The translations under genes were made by a program, and so were the position numbers. From the NCBI GenBank assembly GCA_903870055.1, contig CAIQBG010000067.1, forward strand, positions 1-41,303: a DNA stretch of 41,303 nt, given 5' to 3'. The notes beneath the pieces are model-generated. The model was not told where the DNA came from. It saw only the letters and a program-made list of their open reading frames with translations, and did no database searches. The first letter of the stretch is position 1. Every line of letters starts with the position of its first letter. The stretch comes from an uncultured Pseudomonadota bacterium. Its GTDB lineage: Bacteria; Pseudomonadota; Gammaproteobacteria; Burkholderiales; Rhodocyclaceae. Below, in pieces: positions 16,893 through 24,702 of this stretch.

Positions 16893-17840
16893 TCAATTTA
16901 CCAGGGCGTCTACGCGGCTATGCACCTGCGTTAATAAGTCTGTGCTGAGGCAGTCAAATTTCTCACATTCAATCGTGTTGCTGAGCCAGGTGATCTGGCG
17001 CTTGGCTAGCTGACGTGTGGCGTAGATGCCGCGTTCTTCCAGTTCTTTGGCGGCTAATGTGTTTTCCAAAACATCCCAGGCTTGACGGTAACCGACACAG
17101 CGCATGGAAGGTAGATCGGCATTCAGTTGGTATTTAGCGCGTAGCGCCTCAACTTCATTCACAAAGCCTTGTTGCAGCATGAGCTTGAAGCGTCGTGCGA
17201 TGCGTTCGTGAAGCCAGCTGCGCTCACTCGGTAGTAGTGCCAGCGAGAGGAAGCGATAGGGCGGCTTTTCTTGTTGTTGTTCTGCATAGAGTGCCGAGGC
17301 AGGCTTACCGCTCAGCAGGCAGATTTCCAGTGCACGCTGGATGCGCTGCGAGTCATTAGGGCCAAGACGTGCTGCCGTTTCCGGATCTAACTTGGCGAGC
17401 TCTTGATGTATGGCTGCCCAGCCATACTGTTTGGCGCGGGCATCAATATCTGCGCGCAGTTCCGGATTGGCTTGGGGCAGATCAGAGAGGCCTTCGAGCA
17501 GCGCTTTGATATAGAGCATGGTGCCGCCGACGAGGAGCGGAATGCGCCCTTGGGCAGTGCTGTTTGCCATTGCATCCAGTGCCTCGGTACGAAACCGCGC
17601 TGCTGAATAGCTTTCTTCGGGGGTAATGACATCAACCAATGCGTGTGGATAGCGTTGCAGGGTTGCGGCATCGGGCTTTGCCGTACCGATATTCATATCT
17701 TTGAAGACCAGCGCTGAATCCACGCTGATCAGGTCGATGGGATATTGATCTGCCAGATGCAGTGCCAGATCCGTTTTGCCACTGGCCGTAGGGCCGAGCA
17801 GCAATATGGCAGGAGGCAGCGATAGAGGTTTATCGACCAT
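16893..17840 (-). CDS. miaA: tRNA dimethylallyltransferase
   Basis: Transfers dimethylallyl from DMAPP to N6 of A37 in tRNAs reading UNN codons. The 315-residue protein from ATG 17840 starts MVDKPLSLPPAILLLGPTASGKT with the P-loop, then DLISVDSALVFKDMNIGTAKP (DSxxVY-like signature; the usual Tyr is Phe), HALVDVITPEESYSAARF, PLLVGGTMLYIKAL, and the C-terminal GYRQAWDVLE and TRQLAKRQITWL. The frame is open further upstream into mutL, but that part reads through mutL in another frame and is not MiaA-like. The ATG lies 11 bases inside the end of mutL, so the two are translationally coupled. Confidence 0.96.
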   Translation of the reverse strand: MVDKPLSLPPAILLLGPTASGKTDLALHLADQYPIDLISVDSALVFKDMNIGTAKPDAATLQRYPHALVDVITPEESYSAARFRTEALDAMANSTAQGRIPLLVGGTMLYIKALLEGLSDLPQANPELRADIDARAKQYGWAAIHQELAKLDPETAARLGPNDSQRIQRALEICLLSGKPASALYAEQQQEKPPYRFLSLALLPSERSWLHERIARRFKLMLQQGFVNEVEALRAKYQLNADLPSMRCVGYRQAWDVLENTLAAKELEERGIYATRQLAKRQITWLSNTIECEKFDCLSTDLLTQVHSRVDALVN

Positions 17841-19602
17841 GCAGGAAGAGGGCGTCGATGGCGGGCATGTCCACCAGAATCCAGGTGGGGCGGCCATGAT
17901 TGCACTGGTCGGCCCGTTCGGTGTCTTCCATCTGCCGTAGTAGGGCATTCATCTCCAGCAGACTCAGGCTGTGCTGGCCGCGAATGGCAGCATGACAGGC
18001 ACAGGTGCCCATCAGGCGTTCCTGACGTGCCAGTAGAGTTGCCTGAGCAGGCGAGTCCTGTAGGGTTTGGAGCAGTTCTTTAATGAGGGTTTCTGCATCG
18101 ACACGCCCCAGACCTGCGGGTACCTGACGAACCACCAGCGTGTTAGGGCCAGCTTCAGAGATCTCAAGCCCTAAGGCATCAAATTCGTTGTGATGCTCAT
18201 GGTAAGTGGCGACTGCCAGGTCATCCAGCGTAACCGCTACGGGAATGAGGAGCGGCTGACGTGGCGGTTGACTGAGTCCGCAGACATTTTTGAGTTTCTC
18301 GTAGAGCACGCGTTCATGGGCGGCGTGCTGATCGATGAGGATCATGCCTTGTGCATTTTGCGCAACAATGTAGCGATCGTGCAGTTGGCCGATGGCATAG
18401 CCTAGAGGTGGAATCTCAGAGGATGGTGCGTTTTGTTCGAGATGAGGCGCAGGCGTATAGGCCTGCATGGCGGCCGCATGTTGTGCGGGTGAACTTTGGG
18501 TGCTCACGTAGTGACTACGCACTTCTGCCAGCCCTAGGCCCTGTTGATGGGTGTGCGTAGGGAAAGCGTTGCTTACTACGCGATCCAGCGTAATCGGTGG
18601 TGCAGACTCAGTGCTGGTGGCGAGTACCTGTTTGAGCGCGTGATAAATAAACTGATGCACGGCGCGACTGTCACGGAAACGCACTTCGGTTTTAGCAGGA
18701 TGAACATTTACGTCTACCAGCGCAGGATCAATCGTCAGGAATAGGCAGCAGCCCGGTTGACGACTACCGTGTAGCTGATCTCGATAAGCCTCTCGTATGG
18801 CATGCTGGATGACTTTATCCCGCACGTAGCGGCCATTGACAAAGGTGTGCTGAGCTTCACGATCCGACAGAATGGCGGTGGGAATCATCGCCCAGCCGCG
18901 AAGTTGCAACAGATCGTTGCCCAGATCCACTGTCCGACAGGATTTAAGAAAAGCGTCACCTAGTACTTGCCGGAGTCTGACTTCGGCATCATCAGCTGGC
19001 CAATGGTGGCTTTCTTTGCCATCACGGCTGATTGTGAAGCTGATTTCCGGGTGAGCCAGCGCCTGACGGCGAATTGCTTCCAGACAATGAGCGTGTTCAG
19101 TGGGCGGACTTTTAAGAAATTTGCGGCGGGCGGGTGTATTGAAATACAGGTCACGCATTTCTACGACCGTACCGGCGGGCAGGGCATCTGGTGTTAACTC
19201 GCCCTCAGCGCTGATGCGCCAGGCATGTTCGGCTGTGCGGGTACAGCTGACCAACGAAAGGCGCGAAACGCTGGCAATTGCTGCCAAAGCTTCACCCCGA
19301 AAGCCCATGGTGGCAACCCGTTCTAGATCGTCCAGGGTCGTAATCTTGGAAGTGGCATGACGGGTGAGGGCCAGGCCCAGCTGGCTTTGATCGATGCCGC
19401 AACCATTGTCGCTAATGCGGATCAGGCGCATGCCGCCTTCTTCCAGATCGATGCGGATGCGAGTGCTGCCGGCATCAATGGCGTTTTCCAGGAGCTCTTT
19501 CAGCACCGATGAGGGGCGTTCCACAACCTCGCCTGCCGCTATCTGGCTAATCAGATGGTCGGGAAGCGCGCGAATGACGGGTTGTTGGTTATTAAAGCTC
19601 AT
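17830..19602 (-). CDS. mutL: DNA mismatch repair protein MutL
   Basis: GHKL ATPase linking MutS mismatch recognition to strand removal. The 590-residue chain has the N-terminal ATPase motifs IAAGEVVERPSSVLKELLENAIDAG (motif I with catalytic Glu), DNGCGI (II), TMGFRGEALAAIASV (III) and VDVNVHPAKTEVRF. A variable linker (about 330-400) precedes the dimerisation domain, which holds LIDQHAAHERVLYE and CACHAAIRGQHSL. There is no DQHAX2EX4E endonuclease signature in complete form, but QHAAHERVLYE is close to it (DQHAAHERVLYEK), so whether this MutL has endonuclease activity should be tested. Start taken at ATG 19602; a TTG one codon upstream is the only alternative. Confidence 0.96.
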   Translation of the reverse strand: MSFNNQQPVIRALPDHLISQIAAGEVVERPSSVLKELLENAIDAGSTRIRIDLEEGGMRLIRISDNGCGIDQSQLGLALTRHATSKITTLDDLERVATMGFRGEALAAIASVSRLSLVSCTRTAEHAWRISAEGELTPDALPAGTVVEMRDLYFNTPARRKFLKSPPTEHAHCLEAIRRQALAHPEISFTISRDGKESHHWPADDAEVRLRQVLGDAFLKSCRTVDLGNDLLQLRGWAMIPTAILSDREAQHTFVNGRYVRDKVIQHAIREAYRDQLHGSRQPGCCLFLTIDPALVDVNVHPAKTEVRFRDSRAVHQFIYHALKQVLATSTESAPPITLDRVVSNAFPTHTHQQGLGLAEVRSHYVSTQSSPAQHAAAMQAYTPAPHLEQNAPSSEIPPLGYAIGQLHDRYIVAQNAQGMILIDQHAAHERVLYEKLKNVCGLSQPPRQPLLIPVAVTLDDLAVATYHEHHNEFDALGLEISEAGPNTLVVRQVPAGLGRVDAETLIKELLQTLQDSPAQATLLARQERLMGTCACHAAIRGQHSLSLLEMNALLRQMEDTERADQCNHGRPTWILVDMPAIDALFLHGR

Positions 19603-19609
19603 CAACGGG

Positions 19610-19615
19610 ATTATA
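19610..19615 (-). promoter_or_regulatory. Consensus -10 hexamer immediately upstream of mutL
   Basis: On the minus strand TATAAT lies exactly 7 bases before the mutL ATG, so transcription would start at or beside the start codon. No good -35 is seen at 16-18 bases and no ribosome binding site is present between hexamer and ATG, which fits a leaderless mRNA. Confidence 0.45.
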
Positions 19616-19670
19616 GTGGGATCGGATAAAATAGCAGACTTAGTCCACGACCCACTGAAATGGCCCTGCT

Positions 19671-20312
19671 ATGGAATGGCTTGCCTCGTTTACCGACCTT
19701 GTTCTGCACCTGGATAAACACCTGGTGTTTTTTGTCCAGCAATATGGCGACTGGGTCTATGCACTGCTGTTTGCAATTATCTTTACCGAAACAGGGATCG
19801 TTATTGCGCCTTTCCTGCCGGGCGACTCGCTGCTGTTTGTTGCCGGTGCACTTTGTGTCACAGAGGGCATGAGTCTACCGCTGTTGATGGTGCTGCTGGT
19901 AGCCGCTGCTATCCTAGGCGATGCGCTCAATTACTCCATTGGCCACTGGTTTGGGGATGCGCTGATTAAGCGCACACGATTGATTAGTGCAGAGAAGCTG
20001 CAGTACACAGAACAGTTTTTTGAAAAGCACGGGCCCAAGACGATTGTTATTGCCCGTTTTCTACCGATTGTACGTACCATGGCGCCGTTTGTAGCGGGCT
20101 TTGGCGGCATGAGGGCGAAGCACTTTTTTCTGTACAACGTCACCGGTGGTTTGCTCTGGGTGGTTTCGCTTACCCTAGCCGGTTATCTCTTCGGCAACAT
20201 TCCGTTTATCAAGAATAATCTGACCGCCGTGATTCTGGTCATTATTTTTGTGTCGATTTTGCCGGGCATTATTGCTGTGCTGCGTGCGCGTGCGGCTGCC
20301 AAGCGTTCATGA
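19671..20312 (+). CDS. DedA/VTT-family membrane protein
   Basis: Polytopic inner-membrane protein of 213 residues in the DedA family, whose members support envelope homeostasis and act as lipid (undecaprenyl phosphate, PE) flippases. Family marks: FTETGIVIAPFLPGDSLLFVAGAL (ExG..PxPGDS re-entrant loop), LGDALNYSIGHWFG, EKHGPKTIVIARFLPIVRTMAPFVAG (RFxPxxR signature) and a long C-terminal helix NNLTAVILVIIFVSILPGIIAVL with a basic cytoplasmic end. The stop codon overlaps the purN start by 4 bases (ATGA), indicating coupled translation. Divergent from mutL, with a 68-base gap. Confidence 0.9.
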   Translation: MEWLASFTDLVLHLDKHLVFFVQQYGDWVYALLFAIIFTETGIVIAPFLPGDSLLFVAGALCVTEGMSLPLLMVLLVAAAILGDALNYSIGHWFGDALIKRTRLISAEKLQYTEQFFEKHGPKTIVIARFLPIVRTMAPFVAGFGGMRAKHFFLYNVTGGLLWVVSLTLAGYLFGNIPFIKNNLTAVILVIIFVSILPGIIAVLRARAAAKRS

Positions 20313-20971
20313 CCCTGAATCGCAAAACACGTTGTGTCGTTCTGATTTCGGGCCGCGGCACGAATCTTTCGGCAATTATTAAGGCAGCGGCGCAGGCAGA
20401 CTATCCGGCGGAAATTGTTGCCGTGATCAGCAATAAGCCTGATGCAACGGGTTTGCAGTTGGCACAAGAGGCCGCGATACATACTGAGATTGTGCCTTCC
20501 AAGGGTGTAACCGATCGGGAAGCCTATGATCAGTCACTACTGGCTAGTATTGACCGCCATGCACCTGATCTGGTGATTCTGGCCGGCTTTATGCGAATTT
20601 TGACCCCGGGTTTTGTGGCGCATTACGCCGATCGTATGATCAATATCCATCCATCATTGCTGCCAGCATTCACTGGCATGCATACCCATCAGCGCGCACT
20701 GGATGCCGGGGTACATGTCCATGGTTGTACGGTACACTTCGTCACCGCTGAGCTAGACCATGGCCCGATGATTGCGCAAGCTGCCGTGCCTGTTTATGCC
20801 GATGATGATGCGTCCAAACTTGCTGCGCGTGTTCTGAAAGAAGAGCATCGTATTTACCCGGCGGCTGTACGCTGGTTCGCCGAAGGTCGGCTCACCGTCG
20901 TGGGGCAGCGTGTGCTGCTCTCGAATGAAGATTCGACCCCTAATGCACTGATCGCGCCCAGCCTGGGCTGA
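20309..20971 (+). CDS. purN: Phosphoribosylglycinamide formyltransferase
   Basis: Third step of purine synthesis, formylating GAR with 10-formyl-tetrahydrofolate. The 220-residue protein shows LISGRGTNLSAIIKA (phosphate-binding loop), VAVISNKPDATGL, the catalytic NIHPSLLPAFTGMHTHQRALDAG (Asn and His), HGCTVHFVTAELDHGPMIAQAAV (catalytic Asp), then VLKEEHRIYPAAVRWFAEGRL. The second His of LPAF is kept. Start overlaps the dedA stop by 4 bases. With purM elsewhere in the window, purine genes are scattered rather than in one operon. Confidence 0.96.
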   Translation: MTLNRKTRCVVLISGRGTNLSAIIKAAAQADYPAEIVAVISNKPDATGLQLAQEAAIHTEIVPSKGVTDREAYDQSLLASIDRHAPDLVILAGFMRILTPGFVAHYADRMINIHPSLLPAFTGMHTHQRALDAGVHVHGCTVHFVTAELDHGPMIAQAAVPVYADDDASKLAARVLKEEHRIYPAAVRWFAEGRLTVVGQRVLLSNEDSTPNALIAPSLG

Positions 20972-20979
20972 AAGAATCT

Positions 20980-22359
20980 ATGAGTAAGAAAAAAGTGGCG
21001 CCTTCCCGTAAGCCTGCCCCAACAAAACAAGCTTCTGGTGAACCAAAATCACCAGCCGAACTGGCGTTGCCGCGTCCCTTTATCGCTCAGGCCATTAGCC
21101 TGATGGCGGAAGTACTCAAATTCGAGCGCCCCGCAGACAGCGTGCTTTCCTACCATTTTAAGAATCACCGTGAGATGGGCCATGCAGACCGTGGCCGTAT
21201 CGCCGAGTTGGTTTATGCCATCCTGCGACATTTGCGTAGCTTGCGTGACGTGGTTGCGCGTTCCGAACCGCCTAGCCCCAGCGAAGCCCGTTACCTGGTG
21301 CTTGCCGCCCTGGTACGTTTGCAGGGGAAAAACCTGCGTGAGATCGAGCACCTGATCAAAGGCGAAGATACCGAATGGTTCGGCCGTTTGAAGGCAGCCG
21401 GACAAGAGAAGGGTACGTCGGCGATACGGCACGAGTTTCCGGATTGGCTGGAAACGGCTTTAGCGGCAATGCCTGCTGACGAACTGGATACGTTGTCGCG
21501 CTCGCTGCTGGTGCCGGCACCGCTCGATCTACGTATTAACCCTTTGCATGCACGTCGCCCTGAAATTCTGGCGCAGCTGGAAAAACATGGCATTGCTGCT
21601 AAAGAGACGCCGTTTTCACCTTGGGGCATGCGCCTGGAAGGTAAGCCGGCCATTCAGCGTCATCCTGCCTTTGTGAAGGGTGATATGGAAGTCCAGGACG
21701 AAGGTAGCCAGTTACTGGCAGCACTCGTGGCGCCAAAGCGTGGCGAGATGGTTCTGGATTTCTGCGCGGGCGCAGGTGGCAAAACATTGCTCTTGGGCGC
21801 GCTGATGAAAAACACCGGGCGTCTGTATGCGGCAGATATTTCCGAAAAGCGTCTGGCCAAACTGGGACCGCGGGTTGCACGCGCAGGGTTGTCGAATGTG
21901 CAGACCATCCGTCTGGCACATGAACGGGATGATCGCATTCAACGCCTGGCTGGTAAGTTCGACCGGGTATTGGTTGATGCGCCATGCTCGGGTACTGGCA
22001 CTTTGCGTCGTAACCCCGATCTTAAATGGCGTCAGGGCGAAGCGCAGATTGTTGAGCTAACGGAGCTACAGGGCAAGATTCTCGAAGCCGCTGCACCATT
22101 GGTTCGTCCGGGTGGCGTACTGGTTTATGCAACCTGCAGTCTGTTGCCGCAGGAAAATACCCTGATTCAGCAGGCCTTCAGCGAAGCCCATCCGGAATTC
22201 GAAGTCGTTGATCCCGTCGCGCAGTTAGCCGCTGTGGGTATTGATCTACCTGCTGATGCGCTGGTTGTAGGTCCGACAGCCTTGCCGGGCCTACAGTTGC
22301 TGCCGCATCGTCATGGGACAGATGGTTTCTTTGCAGCGATCTGGCGCAAGAAAATCTAA
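20980..22359 (+). CDS. rsmB: RsmB/NOP-family RNA (cytosine-5) methyltransferase
   Basis: Class I SAM-dependent methyltransferase, 459 residues. A basic Ala/Pro N-terminus (MSKKKVAPSRKPAPTK) and a NusB-like helical RNA-binding part (about 60-150) precede the catalytic domain: EVQDEGSQLLAAL, VLDFCAGAGGKTLLLG (SAM site), YAADISEKRLAKL, RVLVDAPCSGTGTLRRNPDLKW and LVYATCSLLPQENTLIQ. Cys in DAPCSGTG and in ATCS are the two catalytic cysteines of the m5C family. RsmB methylates C967 of 16S rRNA; another NOP-type substrate is possible, so the symbol is a family call. Follows purN by 8 bases. Confidence 0.85.
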   Translation: MSKKKVAPSRKPAPTKQASGEPKSPAELALPRPFIAQAISLMAEVLKFERPADSVLSYHFKNHREMGHADRGRIAELVYAILRHLRSLRDVVARSEPPSPSEARYLVLAALVRLQGKNLREIEHLIKGEDTEWFGRLKAAGQEKGTSAIRHEFPDWLETALAAMPADELDTLSRSLLVPAPLDLRINPLHARRPEILAQLEKHGIAAKETPFSPWGMRLEGKPAIQRHPAFVKGDMEVQDEGSQLLAALVAPKRGEMVLDFCAGAGGKTLLLGALMKNTGRLYAADISEKRLAKLGPRVARAGLSNVQTIRLAHERDDRIQRLAGKFDRVLVDAPCSGTGTLRRNPDLKWRQGEAQIVELTELQGKILEAAAPLVRPGGVLVYATCSLLPQENTLIQQAFSEAHPEFEVVDPVAQLAAVGIDLPADALVVGPTALPGLQLLPHRHGTDGFFAAIWRKKI

Positions 22360-22707
22360 TTACTGGCCGCCGAATTCTTCGTAGGCACGCATAGTCTCTC
22401 CTGCATACATCAGCGATGGGCCGCCGCCCATCATGACGGCTACGCCCAGCATTTCTGCCAGTTCTTCCTTGGTGGTGCCGAGCTTGATCAGTGCCTGCGT
22501 GTGAAAACCGATGCAGCCGTCATAGCGAGCGGCAACCCCAATGGCCAGCGCGATGAGTTCCTTGGTTTTGGCATCAAGAGCACCATCTTTCATGGCAGCC
22601 TGGTGTAGGGCGCTAAAGCCAGCTTGGACTTCGGGTACCTGGGCGCGGAACTGGGCGAGGCCTTTACTCAGATCCTGGGTAACCGCTTTGAATGATTTTC
22701 CTGACAT
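22360..22707 (-). CDS. Carboxymuconolactone-decarboxylase-like protein (single-Cys AhpD fold)
   Basis: 115-residue all-helical protein of the CMD/AhpD family. Family positions visible: KTKELIALAIGVAARYDGCIGFHTQALIKLGTTKEELAEMLGVAV is the core, with Glu50, Cys65 and His69. AhpD uses CxxCxxxH; here the first Cys is Tyr62, so the redox pair is lost and classical alkylhydroperoxidase activity is unlikely. The ATG at 22707 has AAGGAG 6 bases upstream, an excellent ribosome binding site, which overrides longer open frames. The stop abuts the rsmB stop from the other strand with no gap. Divergent from the DUF2892 gene with an AT-rich 106-base promoter region. Confidence 0.88.
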   Translation of the reverse strand: MSGKSFKAVTQDLSKGLAQFRAQVPEVQAGFSALHQAAMKDGALDAKTKELIALAIGVAARYDGCIGFHTQALIKLGTTKEELAEMLGVAVMMGGGPSLMYAGETMRAYEEFGGQ

Positions 22708-22756
22708 ACGCTGCTCCTTGTTGAGAGGCCTGTTTGGCGAGTTGTAAATATATAAC

Positions 22757-22791
22757 TTCATATAATATACGTTCGTGGTATAAATGTCACG
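22757..22791 (+). promoter_or_regulatory. Promoter and operator-like inverted repeat between CMD and DUF2892 genes
   Basis: TTCATA (22757-22762) and TATAAA (22779-22784) are 16 bases apart and could serve the DUF2892 gene. CGTG (22774-22777) and CACG (22788-22791) form an inverted repeat that brackets the -10. A second -10-like TATAAT lies at 22761-22766. The whole gap is far more AT-rich than its surroundings. Confidence 0.4.
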
Positions 22792-22813
22792 TATGTTCAT
22801 TAGGAGAAGCAAA

Positions 22814-23044
22814 ATGACTCAAAACGTTGGTGGTCTAGATCGAATTCTTCGTGTGGTAGTTGGCCTAGTGCTGATCGGTTTGGCAGCAACAGAAACCATT
22901 CCAGCCTGGGGCTATATCGGTATTGTTCCTTTGCTGACGGGTTTGTTCCGTTATTGCCCGGCTTACAGCATCTTCGGTTGCAAAACCGGTGGTGGCAGCT
23001 GTGGTACCGGTTGCGGTACAGGTTGCAAGACCGACTGCAAGTAA
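22814..23044 (+). CDS. DUF2892 (YgaP-type transmembrane) protein with Cys-ladder tail
   Basis: Small membrane protein of 76 residues. After MTQNVGGLDRILRVVVG, the usual opening of DUF2892, come two hydrophobic helices (LRVVVGLVLIGLAA and GYIGIVPLLTGLFR) and the family motif CPAYSIFGCKT. The tail is unusual: Cys at 63, 67, 71 and 75, spaced every four residues in a Gly/Thr context, in addition to Cys48 and Cys56. ATG 22814 has TAGGAGA about 7 bases upstream; an earlier ATG lacks one. DUF2892 forms the membrane part of YgaP rhodanese and is often found with sulfane-sulfur genes, so thiol or metal chemistry is a reasonable guess, not shown. Confidence 0.8.
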   Translation: MTQNVGGLDRILRVVVGLVLIGLAATETIPAWGYIGIVPLLTGLFRYCPAYSIFGCKTGGGSCGTGCGTGCKTDCK

Positions 23045-23064
23045 TCTGCTTTAGCGGGGCGCAG

Positions 23065-24144
23065 TTAGCTTCCGGCAAATTGCAGCAGGGCCCATTCGAT
23101 GTGTGTTTTTACGAGCGCACTCGAGTGGGTTTTTTTATGCCTCAACGCATTGATCACGGCGTCACTCGGTGTGGCGTTGCCCAAGGCAATGCTGATGTTC
23201 CGTTGCCATTGCTCAAAACCGATGCGGCGAATGGCACTGCCGGCCATTTTGTTCAGAAATTCGTTTTCATCCCACGCGTAGAGCTCCAGCAAGGTGGCGC
23301 TATCAAGCTTGTGTCGTGGGTCAAACTCGGCATCACCTTCGCTCGTGAATCGGTTCCAGGGACAGACAAGCTGGCAATCATCACAGCCATAGATGCGGTT
23401 GCCGATCGCCTTGCGAAACTCCTCCGGTATCTCACCCTTGTGTTCGATGGTCAGGTAACTGATGCAGCGACGTGCATCGACCTTGTAGGCTTTTGTAATG
23501 GCCCCTGTGGGGCAGGCATCCATGCAGCGCGTGCAGTCCCCGCAATGCGACTCGATAGGCTGGTCAGGTGTGAGTGGCAGATCACAAATGAGTTCACCGA
23601 GGAAATACCAGGAGCCCGTTCTGTCTAGGGAAAGCGTGTGTTTGCCTTTCCATCCCAGCCCGGCCTGGGATGCCAAAGCGACTTCCATAACGGGTGCTGA
23701 GTCAGTAAAAGCCCGGTAATTAAATTCACCAAACTGCGTGCTCAGGGTGTCTGCCAGTTTCTGCAAGCGATTGCGAATCACCTTGTGATAATCGCGTCCG
23801 AGCGCATAACGGGAAACGTAGGCGGCATCGGGGTTTGCAAGTTGTGCATGCGCGTCCGAGGCTTTTGCAGGCCAGTAGGGTAGGCGAACACTAATGATGC
23901 TCAGTGCGCCGGGGAATAATTTATCTGGATCGTGGCGCAGGTCGGCATGGCGTGCCATGTAGCCCATGGTGCCATGGCAACCCTGTGCTAACCAATCGTT
24001 GAACGCAGTACGTGCTGCTTCAGGCACACTGGCCGGGCCAATGCGTACACCGCTAAAACCAAGATCGGCAGCAATTTGCTCGATCTGTTTGCGGCGCTCC
24101 AGCTGATTAGGCAAAGCGTGCCCGCCACGTGGACCAGAGTGCAT
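23065..24144 (-). CDS. queG: Epoxyqueuosine reductase
   Basis: Cobalamin-dependent, two-[4Fe-4S] enzyme that reduces epoxyqueuosine to queuosine in tRNA. The chain of about 359 residues contains RYALGRDYHKVIRNRLQ, FTDSAPVMEVALASQAGLGWKGKHTL (cobalamin and substrate pocket with the catalytic Asp), FLGELICDLPL, the ferredoxin motifs CGDCTRCMDACPTGAI and GCDDCQLVCPWNRF, and a C-terminal HEAT-like part. The reading starts inside the upstream cupin gene: ATG 24144 gives a 38-base overlap, whereas TTG 24114 would give almost none. The family N-terminus does not decide it, so the true start is uncertain by 10 residues. Confidence 0.93.
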   Translation of the reverse strand: MHSGPRGGHALPNQLERRKQIEQIAADLGFSGVRIGPASVPEAARTAFNDWLAQGCHGTMGYMARHADLRHDPDKLFPGALSIISVRLPYWPAKASDAHAQLANPDAAYVSRYALGRDYHKVIRNRLQKLADTLSTQFGEFNYRAFTDSAPVMEVALASQAGLGWKGKHTLSLDRTGSWYFLGELICDLPLTPDQPIESHCGDCTRCMDACPTGAITKAYKVDARRCISYLTIEHKGEIPEEFRKAIGNRIYGCDDCQLVCPWNRFTSEGDAEFDPRHKLDSATLLELYAWDENEFLNKMAGSAIRRIGFEQWQRNISIALGNATPSDAVINALRHKKTHSSALVKTHIEWALLQFAGS

Positions 24145-24625
24145 CCGCTTCTGCGGTCCCCTCGGCAGGTGACCAAGCGGCGATTTCTTCAGTGCTCAGC
24201 GGGACAAACGGACCTGCCTTAGCTTCGAAGAAAACGCTGTTTGGCTCCAGGGCAAGAATCGTGTGCATAGTGCCGTGTGGAATGTCGATGCCGAAGACAG
24301 GGCCACCCGGTATGAGCTCAATGGCTTCTTCTATCTGGCCGTCTTCGTTGAAGCTGAGATAGCCAAAACGTCCTTGTAGAACGACGATCGTTTCATCCTT
24401 GGCGGCGTCCAGATGCCGGTGTGGCCGCACATAAGAGCCCGGCTGCATGGCGTTGATCAAGCGATGGGCAGGAAACTCATCGGTGGGATGAAAGTTCGCG
24501 TTGCGTCTCTGGCGTGGAGATTCCTTGGCCAGCTGAACGGTTTGGTTGAGCAGAGACTGATCAATGAGCGTGGTTTTGGGCATAAATAGGGTGGGTGAAC
24601 GAAAACTGACTAAATTATCCGTCAT
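24107..24625 (-). CDS. WbuC-family cupin-fold metalloprotein
   Basis: 172-residue (or 158 from the second Met) protein of the WbuC group, named from O-antigen clusters but widespread elsewhere. Recognisable are SPRQRRNANFHPTDEFPAHRLINAMQPGSYVRPHRHLDAAKDETIVVLQGRFGYLSF, where the HRH and downstream Glu give the cupin metal site, and FGIDIPHGTMHTILAL, with the second-motif His. It is followed by queG with overlapping frames. No O-antigen gene is nearby, so the wbuC role is unproven; the molecular function of the family is unknown to me. Start uncertain: neither ATG 24625 nor ATG 24583 has a clear ribosome binding site. Confidence 0.8.
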   Translation of the reverse strand: MTDNLVSFRSPTLFMPKTTLIDQSLLNQTVQLAKESPRQRRNANFHPTDEFPAHRLINAMQPGSYVRPHRHLDAAKDETIVVLQGRFGYLSFNEDGQIEEAIELIPGGPVFGIDIPHGTMHTILALEPNSVFFEAKAGPFVPLSTEEIAAWSPAEGTAEADALWSTWRARFA

Positions 24626-24702
24626 GTTTGTAACAGATCAATGGCATATTCGGCGCAGATGCGGCAACATTCGGGCTTTGCACGATCAAATTTCAGCAGC
24701 TT

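Noticed and set aside
17841-17948. N-terminal extension of MiaA into mutL
   Set aside because: These codons read through the mutL C-terminus in another frame and precede the P-loop start typical of MiaA.
22954-23628. Long plus-strand open frame antisense to queG
   Set aside because: It runs opposite a clear QueG with both ferredoxin motifs, has no family features and starts inside the DUF2892 gene.
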